DNA of 64,000 bases from NCBI RefSeq assembly GCF_036417845.1, contig NC_089979.1, positions 120,065,415-120,129,414 on the forward strand. The letters run 5' to 3'. Every line of letters starts with the position of its first letter. Within the stretch, counting starts at the first letter, position 1. Made by a program: the position numbers and the translations under genes. Below, piece by piece: positions 1 to 12,300 of this stretch. Below the pieces are notes generated by a model. The model was not told the DNA's origin, did no database searches, and saw only the letters and a program-made list of their open reading frames with translations. Origin of the DNA: Apteryx mantelli (lineage: Eukaryota > Chordata > Aves > Apterygiformes > Apterygidae).

Positions 1-360
1 ACATTTTCAGATCCTGATGATTAGAGTCATTGAAGAATCCTTTACCAAACGTTTTTAAGGATATGGTAACATTGCTCCTCATCTGAATCTTTTCAATAGA
101 TCCGCCAGGACAGAATACACCAACATTTAAATCCCTCTCTGGGGTGGCACTAACGATGCTGTAACTGTAGCTTGTGTTGCACTTTTGCTCTTGGACATGT
201 TGCTGAAGTTTCAAGGTCGGAGACATAACTTCTACATTGACTTGTCCGGGAGCCAAGAGCTTCCAAATAAACTTATGCAATCGAATTGGCAATTGGGTAA
301 TAGCCTTGGGCACTGAAAGGGCATAGATCTTCCTTTGACACCGCCAAAGATCAACACAGC
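1..360 (-). CDS. CDCP1: CDCP1 exon 6 (partial): second CUB-like domain
   Basis: Encodes residues 411-530 and continues past the left edge. The acceptor is ctgattgcag|gctgtg at 361-362. Codon 411 is split with exon 5 and reads Ser, giving EKEI-SC as in the mammalian EKTISC. Recognisable blocks are CQRKIYALSVP (418-428), a WKLLAPG block (443-449), CNTSYSYSIVSA (471-482) and FCPGGSIEKIQ (493-503). They align to the second CUB-like domain of human CDCP1 in order and spacing. Sequons occur at Asn472 (NTS), Asn507 (NVT) and Asn521 (NDS). No stop or frameshift was found. This region is missed by an ATG-to-stop search because it lacks an early Met after the acceptor. The remaining ectodomain, membrane helix and tail are outside the window. 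Confidence 0.93.
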
Positions 361-3300
361 CTGCAATCAGAATAACAAGTCACACAGTTTTATTTTTCTT
401 GCAGAGGAAATACCTAGGACAACCAAGTTTTCCTATATACCAGAGTGTACACAGAGAGTTATGACACTTGTGTGTGTCAAACCCAGATAAACATTTACCT
501 GAGAAGGAACACATTTATCTGAAGGCATTATCATAGCCTTTTTTTCCCCCTCTTGTAGTGACAATTACTAAAATAGGTATTACCCATAGTTTTCTTTCCT
601 TAAAACGCTGCAGGACACCAAAGAAAACTACAAATATAAATGTACGCAAAATTCCTCACTCAATATATTACTTTTGCTATATCAGTTGCTTATTGGGACA
701 CCATTGTAGACCAGTTAAGGAATGTGATTAAGGACCAGATATATAATTTAAAACTCTTCCTCTAAAAGTATTTGAAAGCATTTGAGAAAAACCTATGCCA
801 AACAGACATGCAAATGGCATAAGATGCTTTCCTGATGGCAGCCCTGATCCCCCATTTTAATGGGCAGATTTATGGCTCTCCTGTTCTGTTTCCCTCTTTT
901 GTATTTTTTAGCAAGAAGATTCTTACAGGCATGCTATCATTTCCTTTCTAAGAACAACTGCACTGTTTCTCTTTTAAAGCTACAATAATGTAGTGAACAA
1001 CACGGCCCAATTTCCAACCACGCTCTATTTAAAGCGGAAGCGAGAGGCAAGGTTTGGCTGATCATCAGGGAAAAGCATACAAAAGCATTCTCTAGGAAAC
1101 AGTGTAAAAGCACTCTTGCCATACTTATTTCTTTTTCAGCTGTGATCCTCAGACGGGCCAAGTCTTTGCACAGAAAGGAAATCTTGTAGATGGCGCCAGA
1201 CACTAAAGTCAAAGCATGATCACAGGTGCGAGGATCCTTACAGATCAGGCATATTGGTTCAGACATGAACGGGCTCCTGCTGGGCCACCCTTCGGAGTGT
1301 ATCGTTACAGTCATATCCAATTCTCTGCTAAGATCAACCAAATGGGTGACATCTGCAACAAAAAACGTAGGCATCTCAGACAGATCAACTACTAACATGA
1401 ACCGAGGGATGAAGTGGAACTTCCTCTCCCTCTTCTCATTACATTAAATGAGCAGCTGTTACAGCTATTTTTATATTAGCTAAGAAAACATTATTTACTT
1501 CTTATTTCCATCAACGTAATACAAACCCAGGAGATATCTTGTTCTTCTAATATAAAGTTTCAAGACTTTTTGCATACAGACCCCATTTCACTACCTCTTT
1601 TCAGCTATAATGGGGTAACATGTATGCTAGTCCCTTTTGAACAGGTTAGGCTATAATATGCAAGGAACTCATTATAGGGTTCAGATCACCATGTTAGAAT
1701 TTGTTTTCCCTAGGAGGCGTCTTGTATTTCTTTTAAAGTCAGTTCTATTGATCTGATAACAGTTGATCAGAGAAAGAAATTTCTCAGTTCTTAAGTTTTT
1801 TATTTATTGCGAGATTTCCACCTCAAATAATTTTCTGTTGCTTGGTTTTTTTGTTTTTTTGTTTTTAATAGCCAAACTGAACAGAGTTGCCTGAAGTCAG
1901 TAATTAAGCACATCCGGTTGTCTGGAGTCAGTTAAAGCTAATTTAAATGCAAGCACCAGTATGGCTCAAAAGGGGAAAAAATGCCAAGTATTCTACACTG
2001 GCAAAAGCACTGACGGTCATTATGACTATAGCTTTCAAAAAGGCTTCCCAAAAACCTTTTTTGTCTGGTATTTAAAAACAAAGATGCCCAGAATGAACAA
2101 GCACCACTCCTAAGAACAGTCAGTGAAGCCCTACAAGCACTGGCATTTGTTTCCACAGGGTCTTTTGTGTTATGGGGGGGGGGGGAAAAACAAAAAGTTT
2201 TCTTGGAAACCAAACTGAAGACTTCCATAAAAGAGAATTGAACAAGGAAAAGGAGAAATCTGTTTTAAGAAACAAAATAAGTTTTTAAAAGACTCTGCTC
2301 AAACCCACTAGAAAGCCTGTCATCAGGCAGGTGGGAAGCCTGAGGATCAGGCCTAGCTTGTCTGCTTGGTTTCCCTCAACAGAACAACTGAACAAACACA
2401 CTGCCTTTCCATTTAATTGTCCAAAAGAGTTCTTCCAGAAATATTTTCTGACCAGCTGTAAAAAAACAAACAAACAAAAAAACCCCCACAAACGTGGGAG
2501 CTAGAAGAGTTAACCTTAAAAAAATAAAGAATGTCTTCCCCCTCCTTAATACTGATTTCTCTTGTAGTCCATCCCCTTTTCCACTGCACATAGGTTGGTT
2601 GCTGCAGAAAGCCTTGCAATTACAGTCCCAGCTCACTAGATCTAAGGTACCCAACAAGCTCAGAGCGCCCAGGCTCACATAGGCAATGTCCTGCCTGGCA
2701 CCTGCTCTCAAACAGAGAGATTCAGCTCAGGAAGATCTTTGTGAAGGAGGCATGTCTCCAGCCTCTTGCGTTTCTCTGACACCTGGAAAGAGTATAGGGC
2801 ATTTATGGGAAGTGTTTTCCAAGGGCTCTGAAATTAATGAATAAATAGCAGGATGTTTGATGCCTTTACAAAATGGCAAATACTCTAGAGATGTATTTGG
2901 CTGTACTCCCACAGGTGATAGAACAGGTAAAGAAAAGGCTTTTCTTCAGCTCAAAAAGTGCCTTGATACATCACCTCAGTCCCTGGGAAGGTGATGGAAC
3001 AGATAATCCTGGAAACCATTTCCAGAAGTATGAAGGACAGGGTGATTGGGAGTAATCAGCATGGATTTAGGAAGGGGAAAACATGCTTAACCGACCTGAT
3101 AGCCTTCCAGGATGAGAAGGCTGCCTTAGGGGATGAGGGGACAGCAGTGGATGTTGTTTACCTTGGCTTCAGTAAGGCTTTGACACTGTCCCATAACATT
3201 CTCACAAACTGATGAAGTACAGCCTAGGTAAGTGGACAGTGAGGTAGATTGGAAACTGGCTGAACTGCTGGGCTCAAAGGGTTGTGATCAGAAGCACAAA

Positions 3301-6300
3301 GTTCAGCTTCTTTCAGTGAAAACAGTGATATATCCCAGGGGTCAATACTGGGGTCAAAACCATTTTACATCTTCATTAATGACACGGACAACGGGACAGA
3401 GTGCATCCTCCGCAAGTTTGCAAAACTGGGAGGAGTGGCTGATACACCAGAGGGTTGTGTCATGATTCAGAGGGACCTCGACAGGCTGGAGATATGGGCA
3501 GGGAGGAACCTCATGCAGTTCAATAAAGGGAAGTGCAGAGTCCCACCCCTGGGCAGGAATAACCCCGTGCACTACTACAGGCTGGGGGCTGACCTGCTGG
3601 AAAGCAACTTTGCACAAAATAACCTGGAGGCCCTGGTGGACACCCAGTTGACCATGAGTCAGCAGTGTGCCCCCGCAGCAAAGGCGGCCAATGGTGTCCT
3701 GGGCTGCATTAGTCCTGCAGAGTGTTGGCAGTAGGCTGAAGGAGGTGATCCTGCTCCTCTGCTCGGCGCTGCTGAGGCTGCATCTGGAGCACTGGGTCCA
3801 GTGCTGGGCTCCCCAGTACAAGAGAGACACGGAGCTGCTGGAGCAAGTCCAGTGAAAGGCCAGAGGAAAAATCCAAGGTTATGGCAGTAGCCTAATTCAC
3901 AAAGTTTATCCACCACGTGGAAAGATAAATAACAGATCCACACAGCATTTTATGCTATTAAGGAGGCACATGTCTCTGATGCAGAAAAAGGACAGCATTA
4001 AAAACAAACAAACAAACAAACAAGAACAACACATACACACTTCACACTCTTCAGTTTCTTTTTTCAGCCATAGAGCTCAATGGCATAAACAAAAGACGAA
4101 TAAAATAGCTTTCTCCTGCATGGGAAATACAGACACGAAAAAGCAAGAGGTCAGGCAGAAATCTCCAAGTCAGTGCCACAGCCAGGCACAGAACCTAGAT
4201 TTTCCACTGCAGAAAATTCATTCTCAAGAGATTTTTCCAGCAGTTAAACATGGATAGCGTTAGATAAAGGAGTGATTTTGACTGTAAAGGGCTATATTTT
4301 CCCCTTATCTAATGACAAGCACCACAGACAGCTGTGGAATACCCAAATATTTGGGAAGCTTTAAGAATATGTAGATATCGATTCATTTTTAATAATTATG
4401 TTTAACTTTCACACTAGACACAGCATATTTCTGGTTTTCTTTTTCAAATAAAAGTTTCAATACTTGCCTGAGGGCTGAGGTATATTTTAATCTTTGATGG
4501 AAATTTTATAACTAAAATCACTAATGAAATCTCCTAAAATCCCTAGAGAAACCACTGTTCTCTTAAATCCAAGTGGTTTATTACTTTCATTTCATTAAAA
4601 AAAGACAATCTGCTATTTATTTATTTATTTTAAAAGAAGATTAGCATCTTGTCTACTGACCATTATATATTAAAATTCCTCTTTGCTTTCCAAAGTAGAA
4701 GGGAGATAAAGCTGATTAACTGAATACAATGTTTTCTCTGTCTGGCTTCCAAGATGCAACATACAGTAAATGTAAGCAAACATGATTTGGTTAACAAGGT
4801 TTTCCTCTGAGGATTCAGGAGAATTTGCTGTTCACAAATGGAGCCAGACTAGACAGCAAAGCACTCCACGCAAAGAACTGTGGATGAGACTGCTGAGATG
4901 CTACAGGCCCCTTCTGGATACATGACTTCAAGGCACAGGTCATGCAAACTTCATTCCCTCTAAATTACTCAGAAAGCCTCTACCCAGCTCCTGCTGCAGC
5001 CTGTAGCATGGACTTCTATCCACCTCTCCCTTCAGCAAGAGGAGTGCCTTGGTTACTCTTCTCCACCAGGAACTCAGGTCAGAGCTAGAAAGCCAGAGGA
5101 TAAATCACTAACTCTTTACCTAGCTAGTCTTCCTAGGCCTTTTATTCCTGTTTTTAGATAGGTGCTGTGGCATTACAAGTCATTGCATAGGTCATTTTTT
5201 TCCAGGGATGCATTTTACCCAGGACTATCAACCTACACTGACTTGCAGTTTTGAAATTATCACAGCTTTGGAGACAAGCATGTCACTTCTCATGTCAGAA
5301 AGATGTTCTATATGTATATGAGATCTACATATCTTAGATTAACTCTTAGATTAATTAATATTAGATTAACTTGCATACAGGCAACACATGGTCCACTATG
5401 TTCACTTTCTGATACTGCACGTGGCCATAAGATTTTGGGAGTTAAAACAAAGCCTCCATGCTTCAGCAAGCCCATCCCATCTTTTCAAGCACCTGAGTTT
5501 CACAAGCCAATCTCACTTTTTTATCTAACAATTCATAGGATCTTCTAGGGTGCTTTGCGAATGAGTTCTCTGCTAAGTCACTCATGGCAGAAGACCACAG
5601 CGTTCACCAGCAGTACAAAGCTCAGTCAGCACCTCAAATGGCATTCTCCATACTGAGTTTAAGATATAACTACTAAAACCCATTAAAGATATAGCCCATT
5701 TCATCTTGCATTTTATTTTAGCAAGAGTTTAAACATTTTAATCAGGGCTAAATATTAAATGCTGAAGAATGTGTTAAGCCAGGCTGAGTTTGGGGGCTGG
5801 AAAATAAAATCTGATTTTCTTAGTGTAGTAAGAAGTGGCAAGAAATCACAAGAACATTTGAATAGGTAAGGGATGCTGTTATTGAAGTATCATATTGACA
5901 TAAAAGTCACACTAGAAGTTGTTTAGGTTTCCCTACGGGGGGAGGGGAAGAGGGGAGGGGAGGACATGTATTGATGTCATCAGTAGTATAAAGAGAAACA
6001 ATTCTAAATCTCCCATTTCACCAGTTCAAACTCTGGATCTTGACCAGCCATGACAGTAGGTTTAACAGTTACGTTTAACAAGGTAAATGCCCAGAGCAAA
6101 AACTTGGGCTTACAAAGTGTAGCAGGTTGTTCACATTTTAAGAATAGTCTTTAAAATGTTGACTCTTACAGCTGAAAATAAAATCATCTGAATAAGCTTG
6201 AACCTGATTTCTGTATTGGAAAACGTGCAGTGATGTATAAGCATTTCTAATCAAGCAGTTAAGGTTCTTAAACGATAATTGGATCAAATCCCTACATAGG

Positions 6301-9300
6301 GAATGTATTCTCAAGGAAAAGCTACCCATTGCTTAGGTTTTTCTTAATATAGCATGCAAGATCTGAGTCCTCAGATGTTAAAGGGTTTTTTCAATTATAC
6401 AATGAGTGTACTGGAACAGGAAAGGAACCTTCATTTACAAGAGACAGTATAAAACTTGCAAAGGAGTTTTTACTCTGCCTTGTAATTTCAGCATCATCGT
6501 TCACCTCGCTGTCAGGACAGCCACTGGCACCCGGCACAATAATACAGGCCTCTCAGTGTTGCCTGGCAACCCACTTCCTTAAACTTGAGGAAGGTCCAAA
6601 GTTCTCTCTCTCTCTCTATATAAATAAAATGTACACACACATACACACAAATTCTCTTCCTTGTGGTGCCCAGCCTAGATGTTTATAAACAAAAGCAGTA
6701 GAGCTAGTTTATATCTGTGAAACAGCGAGCGAAACAGCAGGCATAAAGAGATGTAATGGGTAAACAGCTACTTACTTTCATCAATCTGAGGATGCTGAAC
6801 GATGACTTGGAAAAGCAAATGGAGGATGCCAGGGTTCTGGGCATCCTGATCGCAGCCCTGCAGGGACAGGTTGAAGCTGCCAGCAATATTGGCAGGCTGT
6901 CTGTCGCTCAGCTTAAACACTTCTGGATTACTAACTGAGCCAGGTATGTAGTACTCCACCCTCTCCTCTTTCCTTTCACAGTTGGAGAGGCTGTAGTTGT
7001 GGAAAAAAACACTTGCTCTCATGTTGGACGGAACAACAAACTGCCATGTCATGAGCTCGTCCTCTGGAAAGCCCCATGGATAGTTGGGGGACATGAGGGT
7101 GACTGAAGACTCCCCCTTCAAAGTGGATTCAATAATGCATAACCCTATGACGGGGAAAAAAAACATACAAAACAAGTAGCAATTAAAGAAGGCTTATTGG
7201 CAGATGCATGCAACACTGCAGCAGGAGAGTATTTTTACTTGACAGTGAGATCATCCACCCCAGCTCCAGGCTAGGTTATTAAAAAACCCTCAGACTAACA
7301 CACATACTCGAGTTGCTGCTATTGTCCTCAATTACAGAAAAGGTAAGGAATATGTTAATGTTGTATTTTCAGCTTAGTGGGTTTACCTTCCAAGCACATG
7401 GACAGGCAGTCCTATATTTTTGGAAATGACAGATCCTACTTCTGGTCCTGAATTTACAGGAGCAAACACACAACTAGACAACTGCTTCTGTTAGTACTGC
7501 TTCACTGGATTTCATGAAACAGAAAGGATGTGAGCTTTTAAATCAGTGTGGAGTTCTCAGAGATCTAACAAGAGCACACTAGCAAAGAGCCTCAAATATG
7601 CATGATAAAATATTAAAATATAACCACAAAGACCACATAACACGCTTTCTGCTTGAATGAATCTCAAGCACTTGACAGAAAGTGAGGTTTTGTGCACAAA
7701 GATAACAATCCCATTTTAAGACTCCAAGAATGATGAGTATGAGGGGTGCCATGCCCCTCACTTTCCTGGCTGTTTCAACAGTGCTACACACGGGGAGGAG
7801 TTACAAATCTCATTTTTATCAGTGTGGAAGCTTTTTGGAAATATGGATCTGGATCAGTTTCTATCTATAAATGATGGCAAAAATTGCCAAATTCAGGAAA
7901 AGAGCAAGCAGATCTCCAAAAGAGGCTTGTCTTGAGATCACAAAGTAACCCACTGACTGTTATGCAGATCTCAGGAATTTTAAGAAGTTCATTACACAAT
8001 ATTTTATGTTACTGTGCAGGCTGAAACAGATAACTGTATGCAAGCAAACAGACTCATGTGCCTTCCAGGCATCACTTTCTCTCCCCTCGCCTTGCCCTCC
8101 TGAAGAGAAACATCGATTTGAGGACTCAAGTAAGTTAAGGAAGTTTTGTTTAAAACACAAAACAAAAAAAAAACCTCTACACATTGCAAGCAGCAAACAA
8201 CTCTCTTAGTTCATTCTAATTATGCTGCCAAGTCTTACCTAGTTGAAAACATTTAAAAGTCACAAACCAAGTACGTTTATGTTTTAAGAAGTTTAAAGAG
8301 ATTGAAAGTGAATAAATGTGCACCAAAAGCACCAATTTTCATAATCATTAGGTTAACCAATTGAGCTATAATATTTTGACTCTAGAAGGGCAATAGATAC
8401 CAAACTTAAACACTCACAACAACAAAGAAGCATTTTAGAAAACAGGAAGTAGAAGAAAGTTAGGGATAGCAGTACAGAAACTAGACACTGAAAGCAAGTC
8501 AGTGGAGCAGGGAAGTGACAGTTCTCAAAGCTTCTGTGCATACATTAATAAGATGGTGCCAGTATATGGAGACAGATAAATGGGAGCATACACATGATAA
8601 AACCAAAAAAGGTGCAGGCATGCATGACTTCAGAAATATCTAGCTACTGCATGTTAGCTGAAAACAAAGGTTTAAAGAATTCTGCTGCAATCTGCATGAA
8701 GCAATTATACTGGGAAGAAAAACAGGGAGGAAAAAGTATCCTGTACTTACTTTTTATGGAAGACCTATTTGCTATGTTAAAGCCCGAGGTGGTGAGAGAT
8801 GAGTTCCACGGGAGATGCAAAGCCATGACGACTCCTCCTTGCAGTTTGACCCGAGACACTGAGCCGTCTCTGCAGAAAGTGCCAATGTTGACCGTGGCTG
8901 TATCAATACAGCTGTTGATATTGTAACTAATGAAATCTGGACATGTGCCTCCTGGTTCAATCTGTCTTAACCATGGGGTAGCAAATTTCAGCTCAAGTCC
9001 AGCCTTTGTACTGGCTTTCACATCCCAGATGAAAGTCCTGTTAAGACGAGGTAGTCCTGGTGGGTAAAGGTGGACATCTCCAAAGGGACACGGACCTGAT
9101 ACACAGTCTAAACACAGAGAGAGAAGAGCCACGATACACTATGGAAGGTCATCAAGTAAATGAGGAATTAACTACTTTCCCCTTCATTGCTATTTGTACA
9201 ATTATTAGGTTGCACTTAGTTTCTCTCATTCTACATTCATAAAAAGACATTGCTGTAATGTGGTCAAATGCTGTCTTTAAACTGGACTCCTATTCCCTGG

Positions 9301-12300
9301 AGCAGACAGGATAAACCAGCTCTAGGGATAAGCGATGCAGACTAATAGAAGGGAGCCATTGTCTGCAGTATTCCTGCCTTGTTTGCTGAAGAAGTTGGAG
9401 AAGGTATTTAGTGAATAGGATAGAAAACTGAAAGAACAGAATGTTCTGATTTTACCCCATCTCAGTTAGAGAATTCTGATTTGACGCCAATCAAATCATT
9501 TATCTCGAAACTTTCCACTGCTTGTCATGAACTGTATCTTCACTTTCTTTACTTCTTGATGTCCTGACAGATAACCTGGGTCCAGAATTTGCTCAAGTGA
9601 TGAGTAATCACAGCTGCCACTAAGTATTCTGGAGAAAGCCTAGGGAAGTTTCCTTAGGAAAAATCCAGATTATTGGTATTTGAAGCTGAACAGCCAAAAT
9701 AAGCACATTTTAATCTATTCCTAGTCTCCCATTTATAAGGACAAAAAACACCACGACTGTATCCTACAAATAGATCATGAAGTATTGTGAGTATTACTAT
9801 TTGCATGAACCATATAAATAAAACTCCAAAACATGAAGAGAACTATCTTTAGATCAGAGTTTAAACACAACCTCAAACAATGAGGATATAGCCAAAGGCT
9901 GAATGCCAAATGAAGTCTGCGATGTTGCTGATAAGTAGTATGTGTTCATGTCACTAAAGTGTACATTGTCACACTTGCATACATTGGGGATAACATTCAA
10001 CTCAAATGAAGGTTTAGCTCCAACACTTCCAAAATTTTTAAGTTCTTGGCTTTAATAATATTCAATTAATATAAGGCAATATGTGTGTATCTTCAGTGTT
10101 TCTGTTGCCCTCAGACTGAATCAAGCTGTTCAATGTATAATATGGGTGATATGTCATTAAAAAATATTCAGAGGCTTTTGACAGGAAATAAGTTCCTTTG
10201 GGAGGTTCATAACCTGGGGGAGAAGGGAAGGCAGAAAGCAATAGATGTAACAAGCCGTCATTTAACTGTTTCTGAAACCACTGAGTTAACTTTCATTCTG
10301 CAGGCCGTAAAAATGCAGAGTTCTAACTTCTGTAACTTCAGTACTTCAAGTGCTGAACTTCAAGTACAGGTTATTTATCAAAATTCAAAGATTTCTTCTT
10401 ACACAAGATTGTAGGAGATAGCTTACTACAGTAACAGGGACTCCCCCCTCCCCCCAAAAGAAACAAACAAAAACCAACAGGTATGTGGTTTTACTAGAGG
10501 AAAATTGTCATGGGTGAAAAAAATGTGAAAACATGCATCTTACCAATATTTTTCTGAATTTCCATGATGAAATATTCCTCTGGAGTTTTACAAGTGAAGG
10601 TAAAAGTTACATTCTCCCCAGGTTTTATCTTGAGGTCAGATCTGGGTAAAGATTTTACACGAATCTGACAGCCCTGTGAAACACCAGGTCTCAGCTTAAT
10701 CATAACTGTGATGTTGTCCACAGTACGAAGAGAGATGGCAAAGGAAGCTAAGGGGGGAGAAAAAACATAGTGTTTTGTTACTAGCAGGTACGTGTATCAG
10801 CTGCCTGTCCACACATCCCCAGAGATGCCATGCTGTCAGAAGCAATGTTTGTATCCAGGTTCTCAAGTCTCGAGCTCTGAACTTACACACAATTCCTGCA
10901 GTCATTTCAGTTCAGCACAGAGCATAGGTGAGGATAGAAATCCACTTGCTGTATTTGTCAGGAGAAAAGTACTAAATGAAACTTGAGTAGGATCAGTTCT
11001 GCTTCAGTTTACTTTACCAGTGCTATTTATTTCACATTAAAACCAACCAAAGAAAAAAATCTCAGCTATTCCTTTCAAATTTCTTTGTCCGGACATTAGC
11101 TTTCAGTCTATTATCTCCATCACACAACCTGCTTCACGTCTGAAGGCACCTACAAAGCTGTGACTCAGGAAATGTATTCAGCAGTTAAGCAAAAAAGTTG
11201 AACTGCACACTGCAGTAACAGGTCAACCCCTGGGTCCACCCAGGCTCTCTGGGCTAACAGGTCAACCTCAACCATTACCACAGACCAGACAAGGTGCCCT
11301 AGTGATACCAGAAAAGATCAAGAGCACAAACCAACAGACATGTTTTAAGAGTTAAAACTATTCCGGGTTACTAATGCATTGTTAGCTACTGCACAGTTTA
11401 ATTTTCCCTAAGAGGAAGCTTTCTAGTCCTCAAGAGAAGAGACAAACAAGCAAGAAATACCTTCCTTCACAAGACAGCTTTGGGAAAGAGTGAGCTGGCC
11501 AACAGATACATGCAGTCACGGCTTCTTACTCCCCCATCTTTCACAATTCATTCACCGAAGGCACATGTGCAAGCAACACCCTGAAGCAGCGCAGAAGGTG
11601 TCTGGGGCCTGGAACAGACTATTTGTCCCTGGGTCCCTCCTCTGCATCCCTGATGTGACTTACCCCAGCCTTCAGGCCCTGGGCACAGGCACTGGAAGCC
11701 TGAGCAACCTTCACGCATTTCAAGCCATCCTCTAGTACTACTGAAGCAGGAGTAGCTCTCACACTAAGTAATGGAGCCACAGAATAACCTTGTCATATTG
11801 AACAGGTAGTGGTTTAATCAACAAATAGGCCACATTTGACAGTTTTGTAACAACCTGCAAGGAATAAGAAGTGAAGCAACACTGGCCAGACATTCAAGAA
11901 CACTAGAAAAGTTATTTGCATCAATCTGATGCTTCACAAAGATCAAGCCCGGCCCTGGCTGGGGTGAGTAAAGTTTGCATTGAAGGTAGCTGTATCTTCA
12001 AGTGAAAATCTGAGGACAGGTTAGTTGGCAAGTTTTATGCCATTTGTTTTCACTACTCTCTCCCTCCATTGCCCCCAACATCCTTGTTCCACTGTATGGA
12101 TGATACAATCATAGTGTCTATAACACTTGGGATTTTAGTGCTTATGGAAAAAAATATATAGGAAGATGTAGGAATACAGAACCCCAAGTTCTGTTGAAAG
12201 AGGGCCACTCTCTGAGTGGGATATCAGGCAGGGCTGCATGACACAGCTCTGCCCATATGCCAGGCTGGGAATCCTCTTGCCCATCAACCCCCATAAACAG

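Larger units (their letters stand above)
1353..6775 (-). other. CDCP1 intron 4
   Basis: About 5.4 kb. It contains a decayed CR1 copy (about 2960-3862), a homopolymer G run near 2175-2186, an ATTT microsatellite near 4614-4630, a threefold TTAGATTAA repeat (5333-5370), a four-run G-quadruplex motif (5937-5963), and a CT/TA/CA microsatellite cluster near 6603-6650. The rest is unique AT-rich sequence with no recognised exon. Confidence 0.85.

Noticed and set aside
1392..1398. Starting CDCP1 exon 5 at the upstream AG or at the ATG at 1398
   Set aside because: The downstream acceptor at 1353 has a far better pyrimidine tract and gives a gap-free alignment with the mammalian protein; the ATG at 1398 is only where the open frame happens to start.
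3354..3943. Minus-strand open frames over the first CR1
   Set aside because: Antisense shadows of the CR1 reverse transcriptase region.
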